Assembly: GCA_964567745.1 (NCBI GenBank)
Contig: CAZMNY010000065.1
Coordinates: 1 to 20,659 of the forward strand
Direction: 5' to 3'
Length of the DNA: 20,659 bases
Origin: CAZMNY01 sp964567745
Lineage (GTDB): Bacteria > Planctomycetota > Planctomycetia > Pirellulales > Pirellulaceae
Part shown: one piece after another, positions 1 through 8,286 of the stretch
Layout of the letters: the number at the start of each line of letters is the position of its first letter
How positions within the stretch are numbered: the first letter of the stretch is position 1
The notes under the pieces: model-generated
The model's database searches: none
What the model saw: the letters and a program-made list of their open reading frames with translations, nothing else
What the model was told of the DNA's origin: nothing
Program-made: the position numbers and the translations under genes

Positions 1-1
1 C

Positions 2-955
2 ACCAATCTCGAGCGCGGTTTCCCTCATCCGGAGGAACCCCTGTTCCTGGATTCCGTATTCGGAAAGGATGGAAGGGTCTACCGGTGGAAACTTGGTGAG
101 GACGGTGTCAGCATCCTGCGATTCGACCGCGCCGGCAAGCCGGTTCCTTTCGCGTCTACGGGAACGCATGAGTTGTTTGTAGACAAAACTTCCATCAAAG
201 GCTGGTATTACAAAAAAGCACATCTCAGGAAGCAATTGACGTGCTGGTGGGATATCTACTCCGGGATGGACGTGGATAGTGAGGGCAACATTTACTATAT
301 GAACAAGCAAGATCGGTACAGGGAATCGGGGATGATGTTGCCGCGATATGGCTTGCACCGGCAACTCGACGTCTATGATTCCACCGGCAAACTGAAGCAC
401 AAAGCGCTGCTGGATCTAACCAGCGTGAAGGGCATTCAGGTTGATAAGGAGGGGTGCTTGTACATCGTCCATATTCCCTCCGACGGTAGACCTCCCGAAA
501 AACGTGTCGACCGGGCCAAAGCCAAAGCGCCTAAGCGTTACCCGATGAGGTCTTTTGCCCTGTCGAAGTTTGCGCCCACTGGCGGAGAACCGCTTTGGTC
601 GCAGTCATGGGATGGCGATCATGGGATGGGTTTTATCCCACCGAATCCGCACTGTATTTGCAGCACGCACCGGGTTAACCAGGCGCTGGATGACAAAGGC
701 TACATATACATGGCGACTAAATTCAGTGTCCAGGTGGTTGATACGGAGACGGGAAAACTCGTTGGTGAATTCGGCAGTTATGGAAACGCGGACTGCAAAG
801 GAAAGGGCAGCAAGTATCCGCACCCGGAGTTGCCATTTGGAAGCATTTCCAGTTTGGCGGTATGGAATGACAAGCTGTTTGTCATGGACGTTCTAAACCG
901 GCGCCTCGCCAAGATTAATATCACGTATGACCCGGCGTTGAAAATCGCGAAGTAA
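2..955 (+). CDS. Partial secreted-type beta-propeller (NHL-like) protein, C-terminal part
   Basis: The reading frame is open from the left edge of the window to a TAA at 953-955, so only the C-terminal ~317 residues are present and the true start lies outside. The translated part has repeated short blocks of the kind found in NHL/SMP-30-like beta-propellers: 'GMDVDSEGNIYYM', 'GIQVDKEGCLYIV', 'ALDDKGYIYMAT' and 'SLAVWNDKLFVMD', each an Asp/Gly turn between hydrophobic strands. Such propellers in Planctomycetota are usually exported and serve as binding or scaffold domains, sometimes next to heme or esterase domains. No heme motif is seen here; the 'HCICSTH' stretch does not fit CxxCH. The gene converges on the minus-strand esterase, with 64 bases between the two stops. 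The propeller class is inferred from the repeats; the function is unknown. Confidence 0.75.
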   Translation, partial: TNLERGFPHPEEPLFLDSVFGKDGRVYRWKLGEDGVSILRFDRAGKPVPFASTGTHELFVDKTSIKGWYYKKAHLRKQLTCWWDIYSGMDVDSEGNIYYMNKQDRYRESGMMLPRYGLHRQLDVYDSTGKLKHKALLDLTSVKGIQVDKEGCLYIVHIPSDGRPPEKRVDRAKAKAPKRYPMRSFALSKFAPTGGEPLWSQSWDGDHGMGFIPPNPHCICSTHRVNQALDDKGYIYMATKFSVQVVDTETGKLVGEFGSYGNADCKGKGSKYPHPELPFGSISSLAVWNDKLFVMDVLNRRLAKINITYDPALKIAK

Positions 956-1019
956 ATATCATTTCGTCCAACAGTCTGCAGTCCGGCAGGGAGACCGGAA
1001 GTACGTTGCGAACCTCAAT

Positions 1020-2942
1020 TCAAGGAATACGAATGCGTAGCTCATTGATCTTGGAATTGGCAGTGTTGGCACTCGCTGCGTCGGCATCTGTCTCGGACAC
1101 GCCATGCTTCAGGTACGGACGTGGCCGACTCGCAAACTCACCACCAGCCCATCGAATGTTGGCGAAGACTGGAATTTTTCCTTGCCACGGTTTGGCGACT
1201 TTGTCGGGGCGTTCCTTCTGGCCGGGAGTCAGGATCAGACTTGTGGCGAAGTCGTAGTTCTGCAGAACTTCACCTTCGGCCGTGACGAAGCGGTTCGTCG
1301 GTAACGACACCGAATGGCGACCCCCTTCAGCCAGTTTAACCAGCGCGACATATCTGCGCGGCTTTCGTCCGGTGTATCCACGCCATCGGTCCACGTCGAT
1401 GATCACAGCCAGTGTGTTGTCCGGCTCGGTCGAGGTCACATCGACGGCCAAAGAAGCGCCGCGCGGACCGGCGAAAGCGTTGTCATTGATTTTGTGGGTT
1501 TCGAAATTCCAGTGATGCCTGTTGTTGGCGGCCACGAGCGACCAGTCCCGCCAGCCGTGAACGAAATCATCAATCAATCGTTTGCGCTGGCTGTTAGGGT
1601 TAACGCCAGCTTCCTTGAGTTGCTGTGGAAAGGCCTTGCGACACTCGCTCGTGACAGTCAGCTCGTTGGAGTCTTCGTATCCGCGCGGCATGCTCAGCGG
1701 TTTGCCTGTGTCATAAGTCACATTGGCAAAGACGAACAACGGCTCGCCCAGGTCCATGACCGGACATGCTGCGGAGAACCTATCGCCCTTACTCACGACG
1801 TCGGCCGATCGCCAAAAGCGCGCTCGTGGATCGCGATCGAAACCGTAATAAACGCGGACCGACTTGAGCTTGTGAGAGCTGGAAAGATCAGGCCAGACCG
1901 TGAATTGCGGGACTCCATCGTCGGTCTTCAAGTCGAGTCGAGCCTTCGCGGGTTTTGGAAATGCGAACGTTCCTTTCAAATGCGTCTCGAACCATCGCAC
2001 GCGCGCGGCGAAGTTGTCCGTCGTAAAGCGATGATTCATGTGCGGTGTGAACGACATCGCGCCGTTCTTTTGCGGAAGTGACCTGAATCCCTGGATGACC
2101 TTCTCCATCGGCGAGTTGAAATCATTCGTCGCGCCGAGAAACATCACAGGGCATTTGATGAGAGGCCAGTAGGCGCTACAGCCGAGCGTGCTCTTATAGA
2201 GTTCGAGGTCGGCCTGCATGGGCCGCGCGGAGTCGGGTACGCCGGTGATCGGGGAATAGAGATAACCGCTGCCGCCAACCGATGGCGAAGCCGCCTTCAC
2301 GCGCGGATCAATCGCCGTCAGCACGGTCAGCCGACCGCCCATACTGTGGCCCGTGAGACCAATGCGCGCACCATCGACCTCAGGCTGTTTTTCAAGGAAC
2401 GAAATCGCTCGCCGGGCTGCCGCTGAGTACAAGAGCCAACTGCTGTTCCAGGGATGCGGAACTTTATGCAAGGCACCTTCGCCGGGCGTTACGTCGTTGT
2501 GGTGTTTCGGCTCAAGGAATCCCGCGGGAATACCTTGCCAGTCAGTGTTGGGGTCGTCCTCTTTATCGATCACCTTCTCACCCCAGTTGATCGCGATCGC
2601 CGCGTAACCTTGCGATGCCCAATACAAGACCCCGCTTGATCTTGCCCACTGTCCACCGCCGTGAATCTGAACAAGTCCAGGAAGTTGCTTGCCATCTTTG
2701 GGAAACGCATAGAAAGCTGCGATTCTGGTTTTCTTTCCGCCGAAGGTACCGACAACGTAGCGAACGTGCCGGAGAACGATCCCGTCGTGAACCGATTCCC
2801 GAATCAGCTCGGGCTCCAGCGGCTCGGCGTGCGGATCAAATTGAGCCCACGTTTCGCTAACCGACTTGGGAACGTCGTCAGTCAGCGCAACACGGTAGAG
2901 AGATAGCACAATAAGGAACGGTATCAGTGGAGTGAATTTCAT
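1020..2942 (-). CDS. Secreted alpha/beta-hydrolase (acetyl xylan esterase / dienelactone hydrolase-like) with C-terminal extra domain
   Basis: 640 residues from an ATG at 2940-2942. Residues 1-21 form a signal peptide (hydrophobic LIPFLIVLSLYRVAL, ending near T21). Residues ~55-325 are an alpha/beta-hydrolase: HGGG at 94-97 is the likely oxyanion-hole strand turn, GHSMGG puts the nucleophile at Ser200, ATND the acid near Asp274, and HMNH the histidine at 301 or 304. Family members remove acetyl or similar ester groups from polysaccharides or small molecules; the substrate here cannot be read. Residues ~330-640 add two beta-rich segments: one after a 'KPAKARLDLK' linker, and a last one (~455-640) resembling the jelly-roll modules appended to planctomycete hydrolases. 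Transcription follows the same direction as the esterase at 3118-5325, 175 bases upstream, so the two could be co-transcribed. The hydrolase call is firm; substrate and C-terminal fold are inferred. Confidence 0.85.
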   Translation of the reverse strand: MKFTPLIPFLIVLSLYRVALTDDVPKSVSETWAQFDPHAEPLEPELIRESVHDGIVLRHVRYVVGTFGGKKTRIAAFYAFPKDGKQLPGLVQIHGGGQWARSSGVLYWASQGYAAIAINWGEKVIDKEDDPNTDWQGIPAGFLEPKHHNDVTPGEGALHKVPHPWNSSWLLYSAAARRAISFLEKQPEVDGARIGLTGHSMGGRLTVLTAIDPRVKAASPSVGGSGYLYSPITGVPDSARPMQADLELYKSTLGCSAYWPLIKCPVMFLGATNDFNSPMEKVIQGFRSLPQKNGAMSFTPHMNHRFTTDNFAARVRWFETHLKGTFAFPKPAKARLDLKTDDGVPQFTVWPDLSSSHKLKSVRVYYGFDRDPRARFWRSADVVSKGDRFSAACPVMDLGEPLFVFANVTYDTGKPLSMPRGYEDSNELTVTSECRKAFPQQLKEAGVNPNSQRKRLIDDFVHGWRDWSLVAANNRHHWNFETHKINDNAFAGPRGASLAVDVTSTEPDNTLAVIIDVDRWRGYTGRKPRRYVALVKLAEGGRHSVSLPTNRFVTAEGEVLQNYDFATSLILTPGQKERPDKVAKPWQGKIPVFANIRWAGGEFASRPRPYLKHGVSETDADAASANTANSKINELRIRIP

Positions 2943-3117
2943 TCGCTATTCACCTGAGTTCTTTCTTGTTAGTGGCGCGCCACAGGTTGCGACGTCCCTT
3001 GAGGCCGTTCCGCACTCCAATTCTCAACGCGAAGATTCCGAAACGGCCCCGAAACATGCCCTGAAAACAGACTTCCCGGTTTCTCATCACGAGATCAGCG
3101 AGGAAGCTAGGAGACTC

Positions 3118-5325
3118 TTACTGAGTCCGACTTGAAGAGACCTCTAGCACTAGCCGATTGCCCAATCCCTTCTTGCCAACCAAGAATTGCGGGACGGTGA
3201 CCAGGCCGTATTTATCGACAGTGACATTGCCTTCAGCCACTTTTGCGGGCTTTCGCGGGTTGGAATAATCCCAGTTCTCCCAATGGACTTTTGAGCCCGA
3301 CGCGGGCCTGAAATTTTGGCAGCGTCGAGGGGTGATATCAACGGTTGCCGTGTCGTGCTTCCACTGGCCGAAATAGTAGTTTTTCGCCGAGCGGAAACTC
3401 ATCGCCCATTTGCCCTTAGTGTCGACGATGTCGTCGGCCGTTGTTGTTTTGTCAAAGTTTTGCAATGACGTCGACCAGGCGATGTGGCCGTTTCGCGTAC
3501 CCTCGGGATCGCCATCGATCACCAGATATTTCGTCTTGTTCTTGTCGGCCTGCTGGTTGAGTTCCTCTTCGGTTGGTTCGCGTTCGAGTTTGCGTTTCAG
3601 CTGGCTCTTTTGCCACGCCGTGACCGGCGGCTTGAAGGCGAGTAGATCGCCCTCCGCTATGTGGATGACATCTCCATCCACGCCGGCGATCTTGAACCAT
3701 TGTTTGGTGTTGCCCGAAGGTCCCACCACCAGCGTCATTCCTCGAACGTCGGGCACAATCGCGTTATCGATCTTGATGCTGTTCTTTCTCACCTCTTTGA
3801 TACGTCCCATGAAGCGGTACCCAAACCGAAGTGGTGAATTGCAGCTGGCGTTGGCCATGGCCGGAATGCTCTCGTTGTTCCGCAACTTGTGATAGGTCAT
3901 GGGAGAGCCCGACCCAAGCCGCGAAGCGTGGCCGACTTGCGCCCAAGCTGAGGAGTAAGGGTGTTTGCCTTCTTCGAGAGCGTCCCAAAACTTTGCCAAA
4001 CCCCAAAAGGGAATCACTCCATCAATCGAACCGTTGGCGGTCTCCAGGTAGCCCACGTTGGCGTTTGGATCGCTGACCCAGGAAGTCAGATTCAACGCAT
4101 CGTACACTCGCTGGTCGCCCATATTGGTTGGATTGTTGTCCGCCAGCGCTCCGTACTTGCGTTGAAAATCACCCAGGAAAACATTGACGCGGCTGTTCTC
4201 CGCGTAAGGCTTGAGTTCAGGGGATAACGACCAATCGGTGTATCCCTTCGAAGCCTGCCCCGACGTGATCAGGTCGCCGTGTTTGCAAGTGATGTGATTG
4301 GTCCCGCTGCCGCCCATGGAACCGCCCAGCACATAAACTCGCGAAGCATCGATCTCGGCTGGAAAACTCTTAGGGCTGCTCGCCACCCAACGCACCACTT
4401 GCATCAGCCGCTGTTCGGTGTAGTTGACGACTTCGCTTGCCGGCGCATTTTTTTGCTCCAAATCTTTGAGCGCCTCGCTGTGGCCGAACCACCAAGTCAG
4501 GCTGTAGTCGAACATGGCGATGCTGACCCCGTCGTTGATCGGGAAGCTGTACGGCATGAACACGCCGCTCCAGGCCGAATAAGCATGTAGGCGAACGGAC
4601 AGCGGCGCGGGCGTTGAGATCTTTTCAGGAATGCTGGCTACAAAGATATGCGCGTAGCCGTGCATGTGATCGTCAACTCCGTCCGAATTCCAGACGTCGT
4701 AGTCGGTGAAGAAAACAAAATAGTGCCGATGCCCTTCCTTGTAGACCAACGTCGCGCCAGGAAGTCCCGACTTTTCGTCGACGGCGTTGGCGAGAGCATT
4801 CTGACCGGCTTCGATTTCTCCGTCACTCTTGGACGTAACCGCGTAATAGGTCGCCGCGTTGTTCTTGACGGTTCGCACAAACAAACCCGTGCCATCCGGC
4901 AGACGCTTCGAACTGTCGAGCGAAGGCTCAATCTGAATGCGGTCGGCCCAGGGCTTGCCCTCGAAGAGACCGCGATACGTTTTCCCCTTGCTGCCTTTGT
5001 AAGAAGTGAGATGAGGAAAGCGGAAACGGTTTGACCCTTTGGGGATCTTGGCTATCCACTTTTTGCCAGCCACATTTTTGATGGGCTTCGAGGACGCGTA
5101 AACAAAGTACCAATCCGATTCATCTTCCTGCCATGTCAGAAACGTCTGCCCTTCACGACAAAAGGCGCTTAGTCCCCGGACTTCGGCCGACGCATGAGAG
5201 ACACATCCCACAAGTGTCAGGAAAACAATGAACGGTATGTGGTTCTTCATCGTGACGTGAGGGCCTGCGAGTTCCGATTCAGGGTAGCCGTGGCTGTAGT
5301 GCTGTCGTACGGTCTGTCTTACCAT
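3118..5325 (-). CDS. Secreted alpha/beta-hydrolase, possible lipoprotein (esterase/PHB-depolymerase-like)
   Basis: 735 residues from the ATG at 5323-5325. A signal peptide begins internally at Met26 (MKNHIPFIVFLTLVGC); it could be cut after ASA at 45-47 or be a lipoprotein signal with Cys41 in the LVGC lipobox. Two starts are therefore possible. The 5325 ATG has an AGGAG at 5336-5340, ten bases upstream, while the ATG at 5250 lacks a clear ribosome site but gives a normal signal peptide. Residues ~235-520 hold a hydrolase core: 'YVLGGSMGGSG' places the nucleophile at Ser336, and the 'QVGHAS' histidine further on is a candidate catalytic base. The N-terminal ~180 residues start with a fibronectin-III-like stretch ('GLSAFCREGQTFLTWQ'), and the last ~200 residues are beta-rich with no recognised family. 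The enzyme is probably extracytoplasmic. Polysaccharide ester or polyester cleavage is inferred from the fold only. Confidence 0.8.
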   Translation of the reverse strand: MVRQTVRQHYSHGYPESELAGPHVTMKNHIPFIVFLTLVGCVSHASAEVRGLSAFCREGQTFLTWQEDESDWYFVYASSKPIKNVAGKKWIAKIPKGSNRFRFPHLTSYKGSKGKTYRGLFEGKPWADRIQIEPSLDSSKRLPDGTGLFVRTVKNNAATYYAVTSKSDGEIEAGQNALANAVDEKSGLPGATLVYKEGHRHYFVFFTDYDVWNSDGVDDHMHGYAHIFVASIPEKISTPAPLSVRLHAYSAWSGVFMPYSFPINDGVSIAMFDYSLTWWFGHSEALKDLEQKNAPASEVVNYTEQRLMQVVRWVASSPKSFPAEIDASRVYVLGGSMGGSGTNHITCKHGDLITSGQASKGYTDWSLSPELKPYAENSRVNVFLGDFQRKYGALADNNPTNMGDQRVYDALNLTSWVSDPNANVGYLETANGSIDGVIPFWGLAKFWDALEEGKHPYSSAWAQVGHASRLGSGSPMTYHKLRNNESIPAMANASCNSPLRFGYRFMGRIKEVRKNSIKIDNAIVPDVRGMTLVVGPSGNTKQWFKIAGVDGDVIHIAEGDLLAFKPPVTAWQKSQLKRKLEREPTEEELNQQADKNKTKYLVIDGDPEGTRNGHIAWSTSLQNFDKTTTADDIVDTKGKWAMSFRSAKNYYFGQWKHDTATVDITPRRCQNFRPASGSKVHWENWDYSNPRKPAKVAEGNVTVDKYGLVTVPQFLVGKKGLGNRLVLEVSSSRTQ

Positions 5326-5722
5326 TCGGTTATATCTCCTGGATTTGCCCAGATCCTGATAAGCCGCTCATCTCAATACTAAGCGAACAAGACCTGCGAA
5401 TTGAGGCGAGCTGACTTCAGCGGTCGTTGTGCGCGCCGACTGCGAGATTTCTCTCGCAACCATCGCACCGATATCTCTCGCGAACAGAATTCTCGGTCAA
5501 AATCCGAGCTTTTGCTTGACCTCAAACCCGGTCTATCAAAAAGTAATCGGCGCGGCTGACTTTTTCGACGCTACAGGATTTGCATAACGAGGACTCGAAG
5601 AAAAACGGCGAGTCATCATTGTTCGCTGTCCGCTGAGTGACCTTGTTCCAAGCTGGGAAGAGACAATCTTCACGCCGGTGATGGATTCACCTCTTCATCA
5701 CCTCCATCAGTTTGAGGAGATG
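5326..5722. other. Intergenic region between WD40 gene and esterase gene, with hairpins
   Basis: About 400 bases with no convincing gene; short open frames lack protein-like character. A perfect 7-bp palindrome with a 4-base loop lies at 5441-5458 (TGCGAGA ... TCTCGCA). A second inverted repeat, GGTGATG ... CATCACC at 5677-5702 with a 12-base loop, lies just beyond the WD40 stop codon. It could be a transcript-end hairpin for the minus-strand operon, but no T-run follows it. The promoter of the 3118-5325 esterase gene should lie here; I could not identify clear -35/-10 boxes. Confidence 0.5.
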
Positions 5723-6817
5723 CTATGCCGCGTCGGGTTGTCCAACTTCATTCAGTTCAGTTTCCAACGAACTGCAGTCGGTCGGTGTGACTTCTACAGT
5801 TTCTGACGCACCGATTGATGGATTTCGATGGCTGTCTGTCGATCGATTTGCTTGATGCGATTTTTCAAGTCCAACTCGACGGAGTTGGCCGTCGCTGCCT
5901 GCGACGGCAAGTGTTCCGTCATGCGGATGGTGGGCGACTGAGTAGGCCCAGCCTTTGATCACCGGAATCGTCCGGAGGACCTTAACATTATCGGTATCGA
6001 CCACACGCGCTTGGCCGTCAACACAACTGGCAACAATCTGCGATTCACTGATCCACGCGATATCAAGCGGTTCGGAATCAAGCCGGACATAACGCATCAT
6101 TCGGCCAATTGTGGGTTGCCAGAAACGAATGGTGCGATCTTCCGCAGCCGTGGCGACCATGGGTTTGCCAGCAGATGCGGGGCAGACTGCGATGGAATTA
6201 ACAGGCTTTGAGTGTTGGTTCAAGCTTTGGATCAACGCTCCCGTTTCGCCATGCCAAACGCGAACCGATTGATCGTGGCCGGCAGTTACCATTTCTCCAG
6301 TCTTGAGAATGCATGCTGAGCTAACTCCACGCGAGTGACCTCGATAGGTCTTAACCGCTTTTTTCGTTTCCAAATCCCATTGGGTCAACAAGCGATCGAG
6401 ACTCGCGGCGACCAGATTGTTGTTGCCTCGCCAAGCAACCGCCACGACGGAATCATTGTGCTCCGATAGCTTCATTTGTGATTTGCATTCGGGCCACGAG
6501 AATATCTCAACGGTGCCTTCTTCAGACGGACTTCCGCCTCCCGCGGCCAGTCGGTTTCCATCCGGTGAAAATTCAAGACAGTGCAAGTTGGCAATTGAAG
6601 TCGCCACCGTCTTTTGTAATCTCAACTCAGGCCAGCTGTAAATTTGCAAACCTAATTGCGAACAGCTGGCGAGCGATTTGCCATCGGGTGCGAATGCGAC
6701 GTCTGTGATAGGTGGAGTTTGGCCCCGGAGCGTGGATGTCGCAAACAACGAGACCATTACGATCGCAAGTAGACCGACGGATGAATTGGACAAGCAACCG
6801 TTGATTCGGTTAGTCAT
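5723..6817 (-). CDS. Exported WD40-repeat beta-propeller protein
   Basis: 364 residues with an N-terminal export signal (hydrophobic SVGLLAIVMVSLFATS at 13-28). WD40-type blades follow from ~35 to ~315: 'ITDVAFAPDGKSLASCS', 'LHCLEFSPDGNRLAAGG', 'VVAVAWRGNNNLVAAS', 'VSSACILKTGEMVTAG' ending in 'SVRVW', 'VNSIAVCP' ending in 'TIRFW', and later blades ending 'SVAHHPHDGTLAVAGSDGQ'. The last 45 residues are polar and probably disordered. The ATG at 6815-6817 overlaps the TGA of the DUF1501 gene (ATGA), so the two are translationally coupled. WD40 proteins next to DUF1501 and PSCyt2 genes recur in Planctomycetota, where they are presumed protein-binding partners of these exported proteins. The specific partner is unknown. 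Confidence 0.9.
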   Translation of the reverse strand: MTNRINGCLSNSSVGLLAIVMVSLFATSTLRGQTPPITDVAFAPDGKSLASCSQLGLQIYSWPELRLQKTVATSIANLHCLEFSPDGNRLAAGGGSPSEEGTVEIFSWPECKSQMKLSEHNDSVVAVAWRGNNNLVAASLDRLLTQWDLETKKAVKTYRGHSRGVSSACILKTGEMVTAGHDQSVRVWHGETGALIQSLNQHSKPVNSIAVCPASAGKPMVATAAEDRTIRFWQPTIGRMMRYVRLDSEPLDIAWISESQIVASCVDGQARVVDTDNVKVLRTIPVIKGWAYSVAHHPHDGTLAVAGSDGQLRRVGLEKSHQANRSTDSHRNPSIGASETVEVTPTDCSSLETELNEVGQPDAA

Positions 6818-8196
6818 GCCAACAGCTCCTTGATCACTCTTGATTCTTGCGGTGCGATACGAATGGGGCGACCGTCAGGCGTATGCATTTCATGTCCCGG
6901 ATCAATTCCAAGGAGCGTGTAAATCGTCGAGGAAAGATCGCCGGGAGTGATTGGCCGGTCTTTGACGAATTCACCCAACGCGTCACTTTCGCCGATCACC
7001 TGTCCGCCTTTCACGCCGCCACCCGCCATGGCCACGCTGAAACAGTTGGGCCAGTGGTCTCGGCCCCCAGTGCTGTTGATTTTTGGCGTCCGGCCAAAAT
7101 CCGTCATAACCAAAACCAACGTTTCATCGAGCATTTGACGATCTGACAAATCTCCAATCAACGCGCCAAGCGCCTTATCCAGTCCTGGAATCAGAGCATG
7201 CGACGCTGAACGGGGATCTCCTGGATGACGGTTTGCATAGGTCGCTAAATCAAGATGGTTATCCCAACCGGTGTTGTTAACGGTGACAAACGGGACTCCT
7301 CGTTCGACCAGTCGTCGGGCCAGAAGGCATTGTTGACCAATGTTGTTGGAGTCGTGGACATTAGCCCGCGGATCAATGGTGTACCGTTCGCGAACCTTCG
7401 TGGGTTCCTCATCCAGATCAAACGCCGCTTTGGCCTCCTTGGATGCGATCAGGTTGTAGGCGCGCTCCAGGTCAGGATCGCTTGGACCTTTGCCTTTGGA
7501 TTTCAGGTTGCCGAACTCGTTCATCGAATTGACGATCTTGCGACGTCGGTCGAGCCGCGAGATATCAAGCCCTTGGTAAAAGTCCAGGTCGCGAACCTTG
7601 TAGCTCGCCTTGCCGGGGTCGCTGCCCAACGAAAAGTGCTTGGTGCTGTTGGGGAGAAATCCGTTTCCTATCGAGGCGACGTCACGGGAAATCAGATTTG
7701 GAATCGAGATATTGGATGGCAGAACGCCGGTTTGCGCTCGCATATGGGCGACCACGGACGCCATGCCGGGATACTCAAGCGCCGGAGTTGGTTTGTACCC
7801 AGTCATCAGGTACTGCACTGCGAAGTTGTGCACTCCAAACGGCGAAGTCACACTGCGAATCAAGGCCAGCTTATCCAGCATCTTCGCGGTTTGAGGCAAA
7901 TGCTCACTGATGCGGATCCCGGTCAGTTTGGTATCGATAGAATCGAACGGTCCGCGGACTTCGGACGGCGCCGCGGGTTTGGGGTCAAATGTATCGAGGT
8001 GGCTCGCTCCGCCGTCAAGCCAAATCAGAATGCACGATTTGGCTTTGGCGGTTAGTTCTGAATTCGGGAGTGGGCTGGCCGCCGTCGCTCGGCGCAATTG
8101 GAATAGATCACGCATGCCTAGGCCCAATGCTGTGAGACCTCCGACACGGACAAAGCGGCGACGAGTTACACCGTCACATCGTTGTGAAACGTTCAT
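6814..8196 (-). CDS. DUF1501 family protein, Tat-exported (sulfatase/alkaline-phosphatase-like fold)
   Basis: About 460 residues. I prefer the ATG at 8194-8196; an in-frame GTG four codons upstream (8206-8208) is the alternative, and neither has a strong ribosome site. A twin-arginine signal, TRRRFVRVGGLTALGLGM, lies near the N-terminus, so the protein is exported folded. The body is the DUF1501 family by its characteristic stretches: 'CILIWLDGGASHLDTFD', 'LALIRSVTSPFGVHNFAVQY', 'VNNTGWDNH', 'VLVMTDFGRTPKIN' and 'GRDHWPNCF'. These DGG, TDFGR and GRDHW blocks match the metal-ligand arrangement of alkaline-phosphatase/sulfatase-like enzymes, but the family has no proven reaction. The gene follows the PSCyt2/DUF1549 gene by under 100 bases and its stop overlaps the WD40 start, so the three form an operon. 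The DUF1501-DUF1549/1553 pairing is a known planctomycete arrangement. Confidence 0.95.
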   Translation of the reverse strand: MNVSQRCDGVTRRRFVRVGGLTALGLGMRDLFQLRRATAASPLPNSELTAKAKSCILIWLDGGASHLDTFDPKPAAPSEVRGPFDSIDTKLTGIRISEHLPQTAKMLDKLALIRSVTSPFGVHNFAVQYLMTGYKPTPALEYPGMASVVAHMRAQTGVLPSNISIPNLISRDVASIGNGFLPNSTKHFSLGSDPGKASYKVRDLDFYQGLDISRLDRRRKIVNSMNEFGNLKSKGKGPSDPDLERAYNLIASKEAKAAFDLDEEPTKVRERYTIDPRANVHDSNNIGQQCLLARRLVERGVPFVTVNNTGWDNHLDLATYANRHPGDPRSASHALIPGLDKALGALIGDLSDRQMLDETLVLVMTDFGRTPKINSTGGRDHWPNCFSVAMAGGGVKGGQVIGESDALGEFVKDRPITPGDLSSTIYTLLGIDPGHEMHTPDGRPIRIAPQESRVIKELLA

Positions 8197-8286
8197 GAAT
8201 CTATTCACTTATCTGGCTTAGCTCTTTTGAAGAATCGACGCGTAAGCGAGGCAATACGGATGCCACCTCGAGTATTGCCAGTCGCC

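Noticed and set aside
1314..2081. 255-codon plus-strand open frame
   Set aside because: Antisense shadow of the esterase at 1020-2942; Arg/Val-rich and without domains.
7255..8055. 266-codon plus-strand open frame
   Set aside because: It lies wholly antisense to the well-supported DUF1501 gene and has no domain-like sequence; its openness reflects codon bias of the real gene.
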